Source: Methanoculleus marisnigri (GTDB lineage Archaea; Halobacteriota; Methanomicrobia; Methanomicrobiales; Methanoculleaceae). From it: a stretch of DNA of 30,213 bases. Position 1 is the stretch's first letter. The number at the start of each line of letters is the position of its first letter. Both the position numbers and the translations under genes were made by a program. Positions 1-9,394 of the stretch are shown here, piece by piece. The stretch spans positions 1 to 30,213 of the forward strand of contig DASQ01000048.1 of NCBI GenBank assembly GCA_002503885.1, in the 5' to 3' direction. The notes beneath the pieces were generated by a model, which worked only from the letters and a program-made list of their open reading frames with translations, was not told where the DNA came from and made no database searches.

Positions 1-28
1 GGTAGTGTAAAGAATCGACTGTAAATTC
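1..28. repeat. IS256 terminal inverted repeat, left
   Basis: Matches the reverse complement of 1448-1475 at about 20 of 28 positions, with the conserved blocks GTGTAAA/GCGTAAA and CTGTAAA. It starts exactly at the first base of the window, so a base or two of the true end could be missing. Confidence 0.75.
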
Positions 29-193
29 GACAACCCTGATTCTAACAGAGTAAGAGTATATCACCTGGTCAGTATAAACTGATCGACTTGAGTACCCGGA
101 CGAGCCAGCTTCGCTGGCCAGGTAACTGTGGGAGCCTTCCCTCCTTTGTGAGGGGGATGCTTGCCCATCCCCCGAACGTATCAATTGCTTCAG

Positions 194-1402
194 TCAGAGA
201 TCCACGAACGATACGACAGACAGTTCAGGGGAAGATCCAACGCCAGACTCTGTTTCCACGTTCTGCTTATCAAGGAATTCCGCCATATTGAGATATCGGT
301 TCCCTGTTAACCAGTCCTCGTTTATATCCATGAGGATCGTGCCAATCAGGCGAAGAAGCGAGTCGCGACTGGGAAACGCGCCGACGACCTTAGTTCTCCG
401 TTTAATTTCCGCATTCACCCTTTCGACCATGTTCGTGGTCCTGATTCGTCTCCAATGCTGAACAGGGAAATCTCGATAGTTCCCGACATCAAACATGAAT
501 CGTTCGACGGTATCCGCCGCAGTATGAAATCCCATCTGCTCGAGTCTGGTTGCGACTCTGGACAACTGGTCCTCGTTTCCATTCAATGCCGATTTCACGA
601 GTGCAGTCACTTCAGCCTGACGTTTTCTTGGGATTTTCCGGAGGATCGCGCGGAAAAAATGCACCTGGCATAACTGCCAACTCGCACCGATAAACGAGGT
701 CGTCACCGCTTTTTGGATCCCTTCATGGCCATCGGAAATCACCATCTGGACACCGTGCAACCCCCGTGACTTGAGATCGGTGAAAAGCGAAAGCCAGAAT
801 CCTTCGGTCTCGCTATCCGCAACGCGAACCCCGAGGATCTCCCGGTATCCGTCTTCACGAACTCCCGCAATGATCAGGACGGCGGTATTCACATACCGGC
901 TGTGGCGCCGGACTTTGACGTACACCGCGTCAACAATGAGATACACAATCGGTTGTTCGATCGGACGTGTGAGAAATTCGTGTACCTTCGTATCAAGGGC
1001 TTTTCCCAGGTTGGACACGCTCTCAGCGGACACTCCGTCAATGCCAAGTCGATCCATTATCCGCCGAATCTTCCGGGTGGATACTCCCTGGACATACGAC
1101 TCGAGGATTGCATTGATCAATGCCTGCTCTACCCGGCTGTATCTCTCAAATACAACTGTTTCAAACGATTTATCCCGAAATTGTGGCTTCTGCAGGGTTA
1201 GTTTTCCAAGTTTTGTGAGTATTGTCCTTGGCTTGCTTCCGTTTCGGGTGGCAACCCGCATACTCGATCGCTGATACTTCTCGGCACCTGCCTGTTGGTT
1301 CGCTTCAAACTGCATGACAAGGTTCAGAAAGAAGATCACGAGTGATTTCAGACCTTCGTCTGTATCGCTAAGATAATCTTTGATGAAGTCCTCTATTTCC
1401 AT
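194..1402 (-). CDS. IS256-family transposase
   Basis: A full-length (402 aa) mutator-type DDE transposase that cuts and joins the element's ends. The catalytic triad is visible: D158 in the VDAVY segment, D224 in VISDGHEG, and E328 in the NMVERVNAEIKRR segment, which is the family's C-terminal hallmark. A CQVHFFR segment lies between the second D and the E, as in other members. Length is normal for the family (about 390-420 aa) and no frameshift or stop is seen, so it may be active. It is transcribed away from the Wadjet operon and has lower GC than its neighbours, which fits recent arrival. Confidence 0.93.
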   Translation of the reverse strand: MEIEDFIKDYLSDTDEGLKSLVIFFLNLVMQFEANQQAGAEKYQRSSMRVATRNGSKPRTILTKLGKLTLQKPQFRDKSFETVVFERYSRVEQALINAILESYVQGVSTRKIRRIMDRLGIDGVSAESVSNLGKALDTKVHEFLTRPIEQPIVYLIVDAVYVKVRRHSRYVNTAVLIIAGVREDGYREILGVRVADSETEGFWLSLFTDLKSRGLHGVQMVISDGHEGIQKAVTTSFIGASWQLCQVHFFRAILRKIPRKRQAEVTALVKSALNGNEDQLSRVATRLEQMGFHTAADTVERFMFDVGNYRDFPVQHWRRIRTTNMVERVNAEIKRRTKVVGAFPSRDSLLRLIGTILMDINEDWLTGNRYLNMAEFLDKQNVETESGVGSSPELSVVSFVDL

Positions 1403-1447
1403 TGCCCTGTTCTCCGTTCTTGGTTCAGTAGAGATCAGGGCGTTCTA

Positions 1448-1475
1448 GATTTTACAGCAATTTGTTTACGCTATC
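1448..1475. repeat. IS256 terminal inverted repeat, right
   Basis: The reverse complement reads GATAGCGTAAACAAATTGCT and continues to pair imperfectly with the left end. It lies just outside the transposase start codon, as expected for the promoter-proximal end of an IS256 element. Confidence 0.75.
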
Positions 1476-1573
1476 TTGACGACACCCGAACTCTTACTCC
1501 GAAGATCCAGTTCTATCTCAAATAAGGACCTCCCAATGGTCTAAAACCCCTTCATCCCCCACCAGATCGAAGA

Positions 1574-1599
1574 GACTATATCAAATCGCACATATAGTC
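1574..1599. promoter_or_regulatory. TATA-containing dyad upstream of the Wadjet operon
   Basis: GACTATAT (1574-1581) and ATATAGTC (1592-1599) form a perfect 8-bp inverted repeat with a 10-nt spacer. The left arm holds a TATA-like sequence about 30 nt before the jetD ATG at 1612, a distance that predicts a nearly leaderless transcript; no good Shine-Dalgarno precedes that ATG. A repressor bound to the dyad would block TBP. Promoter function is inferred; the symmetry is seen directly. Confidence 0.6.
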
Positions 1600-1611
1600 C
1601 CGGATGGAACC

Positions 1612-2703
1612 ATGGAACGGTTGATCAGAACCATCGTGTTCGAGCACAAAAACAAGCGCATCCATCTCGTCGAGATCGAGAGCGCCCTCAAAGAGCGCGG
1701 GATCAACCTGTTCGCCGATCAATCAAGGCATCGCAAATTCATCGAAACGGTCGACACCTTCATCGCACGCGGCATCCTGGAGCCCCTGAAAGGCGCACGG
1801 CCGCTCCAGCAGTACGGGGGGCTCCCCGATAGATATACCCTCCACCGGGACGTGATCGCCGGTGCCGGCGCCCCCCTCTTGCCGGAGCACCGGAACGAAC
1901 TCGTCTCCCTCTCCCCGCCGATCAGCATCGACTACTATGTGACCCATGGCGATGAGTATCTTAGAGACCGCAACTACATCCTGGGGATCAACGATCTCAT
2001 TCTTCGGCGCGGAGAGTGCGAGGTCCTGACCGTCAACGAGCGCTCATACGAACTCTTCGGCGACGAAAAAGCGATCGCCATGCCGGATGAGGCTTCGGTC
2101 AAAGGCGCCCAGATCCTCAAGAACCTGCGCCTTACCCTCGAGGACATCCGGGCAAAGCAGGTCTTTGAACCCTTCTTCTGGATCGAGAAGGATTTCTTGA
2201 ACCTGCAGGGGAAGGCGGAGAGAACCGTCCTGATCGTCGAGAACAAGGATACCTTCTGGACGCTGCAGCAGGCGGTGACGGACGGCGTGCTCGCCGGCAT
2301 TCACCTGGTCATCTACGGCGAGGGAAATGCAATCCTGAAGAAGTTTGAGTATATCGAGACGGTCGGCGGGGTGCCGGCTGACCGCTACCGCTACTTCGGC
2401 GATATCGATTGGGAGGGAATCTCCATCTATAACCGGCTCCGCGCACGCTACCCGGAGTACGACATCCGGCCGGCTACCACCCTCTACGCCTTCATCCTGC
2501 AGAAGGCCGGACCCGCAGGAGCACGTCCCCTGCGGCGGCCGCAGCGGGCCGGCACCCTCTCCCCCTTCCTTGACTTCTTCGATGCAAAGACCGGAGACGC
2601 GATCCGGCAGATCGTCACAGCAGAGCGGTACCTCCCGCAGGAGGTCCTCAACACCACCGATCTATCGAGGTTTGGAGATGGCGGACTCACTCCGGCGCTT
2701 TAA
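1612..2703 (+). CDS. jetD: Wadjet subunit JetD, TOPRIM nuclease
   Basis: JetD is the nuclease of the Wadjet complex, which cleaves closed circular DNA after loop extrusion by JetABC. This 363-aa protein has an N-terminal winged-helix-like part and a C-terminal DUF2220-type TOPRIM domain related to topoisomerase VI A. The TOPRIM residues are visible: E210 in VIVENKDTFW, and D264, D266 and E268 in GDIDWEG. It is the first gene of a four-gene operon and overlaps jetA by 26 bp. The jetD-A-B-C order is, from memory, that of type III Wadjet loci. The start at 1612 follows the TATA dyad at near-leaderless distance. Confidence 0.88.
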   Translation: MERLIRTIVFEHKNKRIHLVEIESALKERGINLFADQSRHRKFIETVDTFIARGILEPLKGARPLQQYGGLPDRYTLHRDVIAGAGAPLLPEHRNELVSLSPPISIDYYVTHGDEYLRDRNYILGINDLILRRGECEVLTVNERSYELFGDEKAIAMPDEASVKGAQILKNLRLTLEDIRAKQVFEPFFWIEKDFLNLQGKAERTVLIVENKDTFWTLQQAVTDGVLAGIHLVIYGEGNAILKKFEYIETVGGVPADRYRYFGDIDWEGISIYNRLRARYPEYDIRPATTLYAFILQKAGPAGARPLRRPQRAGTLSPFLDFFDAKTGDAIRQIVTAERYLPQEVLNTTDLSRFGDGGLTPAL

Positions 2704-4213
2704 GGAGATCAACGAGCGGATGGAGCATCTCAAATGCTTCTACCCGTTTTTCGAGGCCTATACTTCCCGTCCGATGCAAGGCCTGGACTATGATGCCCCC
2801 TACCTCGCGCTGGACGTGTTGACCCTGCTCATCGAGAAGGGCAGGCTCCAGGGCCGTGTTCTCAAGTCCGATGAGATCCGGGCGCACATCGAAGAGACGA
2901 TGAAGGAGATTCACCCTGACCGGGAGTTTGATTGCCGGGAGGTGACGCGGACCGTGCTCGGCTTCCTTGAAACAAATACCCGGAATGAGCTCTACTGCTT
3001 CCAGTACCGGGACCCGGTCAGGGGAAGACCCGTCAACCACTACGTCCACCTGGTCGAGTATGATGTGACCGAAGACGGCTACCGGATCACCGATGAAGGC
3101 CTCGAGTTCATGATCAGCATCAAGGAACTCCCCGAAGAGTCCAGAATCACGGTTGCCCTCATTCTCTTTAAGAAACAGATCGAGAGCGGCTCTTTTAGAA
3201 ACGCCCTGGAGACGGTGCGGAACCTCAACCTCGAAGTACTCCGCAAGAAAGGAAAGAAACAGGCGCTGCTTGACAGGATGAGGTATGGTGACCCTGATGT
3301 GGCCGAAGGCTTTACCACCTACACGCAGGAGGTGATCGCTCAGATCAGGCAGGAGCAGGAACTCTTCACCCAGGTCCAGGCGACGCTCCGCGATCTCTCA
3401 AAGGACCAGGAGAGGATTGCCCGCGCCCCCGAATCGTTCGGGAAGGAAGAGGACTTTATCGCCATCCAGGAACTTGCGACCGAACTTGAGTACGGGTATA
3501 CCCTCCACAACACCCTCTTGAAAGACTATACCGACCTTCCCGCTGAGTATGAGTGGATCTGCCAGGTCCGCATGAAATCGCTCTTTGACCGGAGGTACCA
3601 GTTCCAGGAAGCACTGGAGAACCACATCCATGCAAACGTACCTAACGAGGTGCATATCGTGGAGATGCATCCTCTCCTCCTCCCGAACGTTTCCCGGACG
3701 TTTGGCCTCTGCTCGATCTTTGAGCCGCAGAGGATCGTCGGGAGGAAGGTGGAGGACATGGAGGTGAAGACGAGCGAGGAGTGGGGCGATAGGAAGTCCA
3801 TCGAGAAGATCGTGGAGGGGCGGCAGGATGAGAATTTCAGGATCTATGCGCAGTTGCTGGTTGACGCGCTGGCGGAGAGTGAAACAATAGATCTGCCGGC
3901 CTACCTGAGCGTGATCCGCACATGCCTGGGAGACGAGGGGATAGACCACATCGACCTGATCCCCTTCCTGATCGAGTTGAACAAAGGCACCCGGAACGGC
4001 GAGGCATACGAGGCCATCTTTGACCTTCACGTGCCACGAGGCCAGAATGAGCCTGCGGTAGAAGCCCTGCTTTCTGCCGCAGCCCAGAGCGGGGGTGAGT
4101 CCCATCGAATCCGGGTGATCTCCCGGCCGGAAAGGCGAGTATTGATCGGGGAAGAAGAGGACGTGTATCTCTCTTATCTTACGTTTATCGGGGAACGATT
4201 GCATGAAGTTTGA
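2678..4213 (+). CDS. jetA: Wadjet subunit JetA, kleisin-like (MukF/MksF type)
   Basis: A 511-aa protein assigned as the kleisin that bridges the JetC heads. It begins MADSLRRFKEINERM and shows an N-terminal winged-helix-like segment (about residues 15-110), a charged helical middle with coiled-coil character (about 190-330) and a C-terminal globular part. No single residue motif identifies this family; the call rests on size, helical pattern and position between jetD and jetB. The ATG at 2678 is preceded by GAGG (2667-2670) at good spacing. The frame stays open 111 codons further upstream, but that stretch lies inside jetD and does not look like protein. It overlaps jetB by 11 bp. Confidence 0.82.
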   Translation: MADSLRRFKEINERMEHLKCFYPFFEAYTSRPMQGLDYDAPYLALDVLTLLIEKGRLQGRVLKSDEIRAHIEETMKEIHPDREFDCREVTRTVLGFLETNTRNELYCFQYRDPVRGRPVNHYVHLVEYDVTEDGYRITDEGLEFMISIKELPEESRITVALILFKKQIESGSFRNALETVRNLNLEVLRKKGKKQALLDRMRYGDPDVAEGFTTYTQEVIAQIRQEQELFTQVQATLRDLSKDQERIARAPESFGKEEDFIAIQELATELEYGYTLHNTLLKDYTDLPAEYEWICQVRMKSLFDRRYQFQEALENHIHANVPNEVHIVEMHPLLLPNVSRTFGLCSIFEPQRIVGRKVEDMEVKTSEEWGDRKSIEKIVEGRQDENFRIYAQLLVDALAESETIDLPAYLSVIRTCLGDEGIDHIDLIPFLIELNKGTRNGEAYEAIFDLHVPRGQNEPAVEALLSAAAQSGGESHRIRVISRPERRVLIGEEEDVYLSYLTFIGERLHEV

Positions 4214-4952
4214 CCGGGAGAACCTTGGGACCGCCCTGGAGATGCTCCACTGCATGCTGGCGGAAGGCTCGATTGCACGCAAAGATCACCCAAAGGAGTT
4301 CTTGCGCTACGATCAGGAGGCTGAGGTGAGGGAGGCGCTGGAGTTCTGTGCGGAGAAGCACGACCTGCTTGTCTGCAGGTATAACGATGCCCTGTACCTG
4401 AGCCCCGGCGTACAGAACCGGGTCTTTGGCCTCTCAAACGCCGAGATCCGGAATAGCCTCGGGAGGGGGTTCAACAATCCCGAGATGTACACTGTCTTCT
4501 TCATCATACATGTTCTGATCACCGAGTTCTACCATGAGTCCGCGTACGATGCCTACGTGGAGAAGGTGGCGAAGACAAACCTCCTTGCAGCCGTCGAGAA
4601 GAAGATGCAGGCAATGGGAGCGATCCAGGATCTTGAGAAGACAAGCGAGGAATACCAGTTCAACTTCAAGGTCATCTACGATCTGTGGAGCAGCCTCCCG
4701 GCGGTAGAGTTCAAGAAAGACGATCCGGACGAGAAGAAACAGTGGGGCGTCAGCTCAAAGGTTACCCTGATTAACGAGACGATCGCCTTCCTGGAGAAGA
4801 ACCAGCTTGCGAAAGAGCATGATGATGCCGTCTACCTCACCCCGCGCTGCAAGGCGATCATCCGTGAGGTCTACAGCAACCGCGAGGTGCAGGACGCCAT
4901 CACGCTCTTCATCGATGGGCTTGGCCATCAGGGGGGCGATGAGGATGCCTAG
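4203..4952 (+). CDS. jetB: Wadjet subunit JetB, MukE/MksE-like
   Basis: A 249-aa, mostly helical protein with winged-helix character. It is assigned as the KITE-type accessory subunit that sits on the JetA kleisin. It starts inside the last codons of jetA (11-bp overlap) and its end overlaps the jetC start, so translation is probably coupled. Segments such as MLHCMLAEGSIARKDHP and the region EKNQLAKEHDDAVYLTPRC look like two winged-helix repeats ending in a wing; this is seen, not proved. The function is assigned from the Wadjet context and the length (MksE-like proteins are about 200-250 aa). Confidence 0.8.
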   Translation: MKFDRENLGTALEMLHCMLAEGSIARKDHPKEFLRYDQEAEVREALEFCAEKHDLLVCRYNDALYLSPGVQNRVFGLSNAEIRNSLGRGFNNPEMYTVFFIIHVLITEFYHESAYDAYVEKVAKTNLLAAVEKKMQAMGAIQDLEKTSEEYQFNFKVIYDLWSSLPAVEFKKDDPDEKKQWGVSSKVTLINETIAFLEKNQLAKEHDDAVYLTPRCKAIIREVYSNREVQDAITLFIDGLGHQGGDEDA

Positions 4953-7900
4953 ACTGCGGTCAGTGCGGGTGGTAAACGCCCAGTTCAACGAGGGAAGGGG
5001 GTTATATCAGGACTTCCGCATGCCGTTCTATGGCCGCAATGGCACCTATGAACTGGGCAACGGCATGGGAAAATCGGTCCTTTTGATGCTCATCCTCCAG
5101 TGCGTCCTCCCGAATGCCGCTCCTGACCCGAATAAGCCCTTTAAGTATATGTTCGCCGGAGGCGATCGCAACCGCACGACTCATGTCCTGGCTGAATGGG
5201 AACTGGACGAGGTCGTAGATGGGAGAAGATATCTCCTGACGGGGTTCTGCGCAAAACGGAAGTCCGATCAGGAAGACGAAGGTGAGAGCGACGAGATCAA
5301 GTATTTCTCCTACCTGCACCTTTACGGTGAACCAAACGACCTCGATATCGATAAGATTCCTCTCTGCAGGGAAGATGGAGCAGACTTCTTCACCCAGGAC
5401 TATTCAGAAACCCGAAAGATGCTCCGGGAAAAAGCAAAAACAGGGTATGATATCTGGATAGCCGAAACCCGGCAGCAGTACCTGGAGCGGCTCAAGGACT
5501 ACTATCTCATCGAGTCGGAGTGGGAACTCATCAAACTCATCAACCGGCAGGAGAGTTACTTAAAAACCCACTTTCACAGTTTCAGGGATTCAAGGGCATT
5601 CGTCGAGGACCTGCTGATCAAGATGATAGACCGGTGCCTCCAGGACAGGCGACGGCTCAAATCTCACAGTGGAGACGAAGATCCCGTCGAGAAAGCGCTC
5701 GCTGACTCACTGTATCAATCCCAGGAGGATCTCAGGAAACTGCAGGCGGAGCAGGCACGCCTTCACGAGTACGAGCACCTCCAGAACGAGATCTCCATCC
5801 TCCAGACGGCAAACGATCACCTCCTCAGATCGTACCGGGCATACGAGGAGGCAAGGCAGCGAGCGGCATCGCAGCATGTCGCGTACGTCGCGGCAATCGC
5901 CAGTAAAGAGGAAGAGATCCGGCAACTGCAGGAGCAGATTCTCGGAAAGCGAGCGGCTTGCGAGAGTGTGCAGAATGAGATCGAAAGAACCGGGCTCAAG
6001 CTCCAGAATGTACGCCTGAACCTCTCCGGGCAAAGGCTCAAACGGGCGGAAACGGAGAAGGTGGAGCATGAACAGACGGTCAATACGCTGAAACACCGGG
6101 CCGACTTTGCCCGTGCGGTGAACAAGTACCTCTCGATCAGGGAGCGTGAAGCAGAGATCCGGGAGCGGGAGGAGATCATGCGGAAGATGGAGGAGGAGCA
6201 CCAGGAACTGTTCGCCCGGCTTCGCCCCCTGGGAAAGACCCTCCATACCCTGGTTGCCGCAGAGAAAGAGCGAGTCAGCGGTGCACTTCTGGCGGGGCAG
6301 AGCCGGGCGAAGGAAACCCATGCTGAGAACATGAGCCTCCAGCGGGACCTCGGAGGTGCCAGAAAGCAGGCAGAGGGTATCAGGAGGCGGATCACCGAGC
6401 TCGAGCGGCAGTCCGTCGAACTGGAGGCCCGGGAGAAAGAACTCGTGCAGAGGCATGAACGGTACCCGAAAGTCTCCTCCTGGTTCTCTTGCTCCGACCA
6501 GGTCGAGGCCACGGAAAAGCGGCTTGCTGCCGAAAAAGAGACTTGCAACAGGCTCGCAAGCGAGATCAGCGAGATCGAACGGCGGCTCTCCACGAACCAG
6601 GCGCTTGAGCCGGAGCTGGAAAAGGGAATGGCGGATCTGGATCGGGCAATTGAAACCCTTCAGCGGGAGATTGCCCATTTTACGGCCGAAAAAGGTTCTG
6701 CACGACAGATCGCCGAGATCTACGAGATGGACGATATTGAGGCCTGCACCGCATATCTCAAAGACAGGAGGGAACAGCTGCGCGAGATGCTGGCAGGCTA
6801 CAGGAGCCGTCGTGAGGGCCTTGCCCGGGATCTGGAGAGCGCAGAGAAGTACGGCGTCACCTTGAGCGGTGAGTACCTGGCTGCTCTTGAGAGATTACAG
6901 GAAAAATACCCGACCGCGATAAGCGGCGCCGAACACCTGAAGGGGATCTCCGATGACGAACGGGGAGAGTGCCTGGCCAACGCACCCTGGCTCCCGAAGG
7001 CGGTTCTCCTCCTCAAAGGGGATTTCGAGGCGGTTGTCCGCAACCCGATGGCCCTTCCGGCACAGGTCCAGGACGCTGCAATCGTTATCACCAGTATCGA
7101 CCATCTCCGGGAGAGAAGGATGCTCTCACTTGGAGATGTCTATATCTCCTCTCGTATGCCCGAGCAGTCGCTTGAAGCGCTCGCCAGCGACCGTGCAGCC
7201 GAGCACCACCGGAAAGAGATCCGCGCAATCAACGAGGAGATGCAGAAGGCTGATGAGGCGTTAGTAGCGATAACCCGCGACTCCGACGCCCTCAGCCGCT
7301 TCATTAACCGGTATCCACCGGAATTTGAACCGGAGAGGACGGCCAATCTCGGGGAGCACCTACGACAGATGGGCGGGGGTACGGCAAGGCTTGCAGCACT
7401 GCGAAACCAGCTTCAGGAGGATCGCTCCGCCCTCCCCCGCGCCCGGACCGGCCTGGCGGAGCAGGAAACGACAATAGGTCTCTTCGAGGAGAAACTCGCC
7501 CTGCTCACCGATCTCGTCAAAGTCACGGAGGAGAGGGAGAAGACTCTCAGCAACCTGCAGCAGGAGCACCGGAACGCCGAAGAAACTACGGCGCTACAGC
7601 GACAGATCGAGGCGGCGATCAGCCGGTGCGATTCTGAATTCAAGAGACTGGAGGAGATCAACAACCAGATGAAGGAGCGCCTTCGGAAGGTAGAGCAGGA
7701 GATCTCCGAGTACAGGCCGTACGCAAGCGAGGATGTTCCAACCCTGCCGGATGCAGATATCGACCGCCTCAGGAGTGAATACCGAAGTGCCCGGCAGGTG
7801 GTCGACAGGGTTGTGAAGGACCGCGAGAGTTACGAAAGAGATAATGCCCGTGACAGAAAGCAGATTGAGGACGACCAGAACGATATCAGCAGTTATCGGA

Positions 7901-9345
7901 TCTCTATCGAGGAGATCGAAGCAGGAGATCCAGAGGAGCGTTATTCCTCTGAGTATATCCAGGAGGTTGACCGGAGTTTTGAGGATGCGGAGCGCCTCCT
8001 CAAAGAAGCCGCTGGTCGGTATGAGGATGTGCGTGGAAAACACCACCTTCTCTCCCTGGAGATGGAGGAGGCAGAGAGGAAATTTAACGCCCATGCCCCA
8101 GAAGCATATACCCGGGATCCAGATCTCATCGATCCGGAACCGTTGAAGGCCGATCAAAAGAGGTTGGAGGCAGAAAGCCTCACCCTCAAGGCGGAACTTG
8201 CACACCTTGATGCTATGCGCCGGGAAGGCGAAAAAGTGCTTGAAGGCCTTATCAACGAACACAATGGCTACGAACTGCTTGACAGCACTCACTATTTCAT
8301 CCAGAAAGGTGCCGCCCCGGCATCGGAGCTTAGAGGCTACCGCTACTTCCAGGAAGAACTTGCGGCTGCCGTCGGGAGCACGACGAAGCAGAAAGAGCGT
8401 TTCGGTGCCGCAAAGGACCAATTCTTCCGGAACGTCGATGAAATTAACGTTCCTCACTACTTTATCGAGACAGTCAGGGGGAAGATCCGCATAGGAGAGA
8501 GTGTGGGCGAGGCAACCTCCATACAGCAAAGTCTGGAGGGATATGCTGCCACAGTCACCGGATGGGCAAAGGCGGTGCAGGCACAGGTGGAGGGGCTTCT
8601 TGAGGTCGAGACGAAGATCATCGATCAGGCCCTGGGGATGGCGATAACCTACCGGGACTACCTCATGATGGTCCCCAGACTCTCGAAGATCGAGATCGAT
8701 GGCAATCCCCGTGAGATGCTGCAGATCAACTTTGATGATTGCACCTATCGTGACGAGGTGGCCCGGGGTGAGATGCACCGCTATATTCAGGACCTTACTG
8801 CTCATATCCAGGACGGCACTCTCAGCCGGGGGGAACTTGAGAAGGCGCTCGCACCGGGCCAACTGGTGGGTAGAGTGATGGATATGGGCAGGATCCGTGT
8901 AAAAATACGCAAGATTGATATCGATACCTACCCGTTCCAGCTCTGGGAGAAGATCAAGGCATCTGAAGGGCAGGAGAACACGATGTATATCATCCTTCTG
9001 GTTGTCCTCATATCAACAATCAGAGCGATTGTCGTCGGCAGGCATGATCGGAACACCGCGAAAGTGCTCTTTGTTGACAATCCATTTGGTTCCACCGGAT
9101 CATACTATCTCTGGGAGAAGATCTGGTCGATCCTCGACCGCAATAATGTCCAGATGATATGTTCGGGCCACAAGATCGATGCGAAGGTGCGCGAGTTCTT
9201 CCCGATCTCCTATCTCCTTACGAGTGAGATCTCGGCCGGCGGTCGGATGAGGATCGTCGGTGTCAGGTTTGTTGGGGCCGGCAAAGATCTTGACCGCCTA
9301 GAGCGGCAGAAGAGGGGCGAGATCCTTGCGTGGACAGAAGAGTAA
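4939..9345 (+). CDS. jetC: Wadjet subunit JetC, SMC/MukB-like ATPase
   Basis: The 1468-aa motor of the Wadjet complex, which extrudes DNA loops using ATP. The N-terminal head has GNGMGKS at residues 40-46 (P-loop), followed by about 1100 residues of long coiled coil around a central hinge region (roughly 690-800, the least charged stretch). The C-terminal head has a signature-like SEGQE at 1342-1346, Walker B VLFVDNPFG at 1376-1384 and an H-loop SGHKID. Two motifs are unusual: the first P-loop Gly is Leu, and the residue after the Walker B Asp (D1380) is Asn instead of the usual catalytic Glu. The ATG at 4939 is chosen because GGGGGG precedes it and it overlaps the jetB end; ATG 4945 is possible. 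Confidence 0.9.
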   Translation: MRMPRLRSVRVVNAQFNEGRGLYQDFRMPFYGRNGTYELGNGMGKSVLLMLILQCVLPNAAPDPNKPFKYMFAGGDRNRTTHVLAEWELDEVVDGRRYLLTGFCAKRKSDQEDEGESDEIKYFSYLHLYGEPNDLDIDKIPLCREDGADFFTQDYSETRKMLREKAKTGYDIWIAETRQQYLERLKDYYLIESEWELIKLINRQESYLKTHFHSFRDSRAFVEDLLIKMIDRCLQDRRRLKSHSGDEDPVEKALADSLYQSQEDLRKLQAEQARLHEYEHLQNEISILQTANDHLLRSYRAYEEARQRAASQHVAYVAAIASKEEEIRQLQEQILGKRAACESVQNEIERTGLKLQNVRLNLSGQRLKRAETEKVEHEQTVNTLKHRADFARAVNKYLSIREREAEIREREEIMRKMEEEHQELFARLRPLGKTLHTLVAAEKERVSGALLAGQSRAKETHAENMSLQRDLGGARKQAEGIRRRITELERQSVELEAREKELVQRHERYPKVSSWFSCSDQVEATEKRLAAEKETCNRLASEISEIERRLSTNQALEPELEKGMADLDRAIETLQREIAHFTAEKGSARQIAEIYEMDDIEACTAYLKDRREQLREMLAGYRSRREGLARDLESAEKYGVTLSGEYLAALERLQEKYPTAISGAEHLKGISDDERGECLANAPWLPKAVLLLKGDFEAVVRNPMALPAQVQDAAIVITSIDHLRERRMLSLGDVYISSRMPEQSLEALASDRAAEHHRKEIRAINEEMQKADEALVAITRDSDALSRFINRYPPEFEPERTANLGEHLRQMGGGTARLAALRNQLQEDRSALPRARTGLAEQETTIGLFEEKLALLTDLVKVTEEREKTLSNLQQEHRNAEETTALQRQIEAAISRCDSEFKRLEEINNQMKERLRKVEQEISEYRPYASEDVPTLPDADIDRLRSEYRSARQVVDRVVKDRESYERDNARDRKQIEDDQNDISSYRISIEEIEAGDPEERYSSEYIQEVDRSFEDAERLLKEAAGRYEDVRGKHHLLSLEMEEAERKFNAHAPEAYTRDPDLIDPEPLKADQKRLEAESLTLKAELAHLDAMRREGEKVLEGLINEHNGYELLDSTHYFIQKGAAPASELRGYRYFQEELAAAVGSTTKQKERFGAAKDQFFRNVDEINVPHYFIETVRGKIRIGESVGEATSIQQSLEGYAATVTGWAKAVQAQVEGLLEVETKIIDQALGMAITYRDYLMMVPRLSKIEIDGNPREMLQINFDDCTYRDEVARGEMHRYIQDLTAHIQDGTLSRGELEKALAPGQLVGRVMDMGRIRVKIRKIDIDTYPFQLWEKIKASEGQENTMYIILLVVLISTIRAIVVGRHDRNTAKVLFVDNPFGSTGSYYLWEKIWSILDRNNVQMICSGHKIDAKVREFFPISYLLTSEISAGGRMRIVGVRFVGAGKDLDRLERQKRGEILAWTEE

Positions 9346-9394
9346 GGGAGACCTGCCATAACAAGTCCCTTCCTAAGACCTCTTCCAGTCCCCC

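Larger units (their letters stand above)
1..1475 (-). mobile_element. IS256-family insertion sequence
   Basis: The element is bounded by imperfect terminal inverted repeats and holds one transposase gene. Base 1 begins GGTAGTGTAAAG and the reverse complement from base 1475 begins GATAGCGTAAAC; the two ends match at about 20 of 28 positions. The IR form and the single DDE transposase are typical of IS256 (mutator) elements. The region between the transposase stop and the left end (1-193) has several short hairpins, including GCCAGC-TTC-GCTGGC near 108-122, which may insulate or terminate transcription. The target duplication cannot be checked because nothing lies left of base 1. The right end is about 100 bp from the Wadjet promoter dyad. 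Confidence 0.85.

Noticed and set aside
2345..2677. Upstream extension of the jetA frame
   Set aside because: The 111 extra codons read as Ser/Arg/Pro-rich sequence inside jetD's TOPRIM domain. ATG 2678 has a good ribosome site.
7594..8862. Reverse-strand open frame of 422 codons opposite jetC
   Set aside because: It overlaps the coiled coil of jetC, which has the expected heptad composition. The reverse frame is a shadow.
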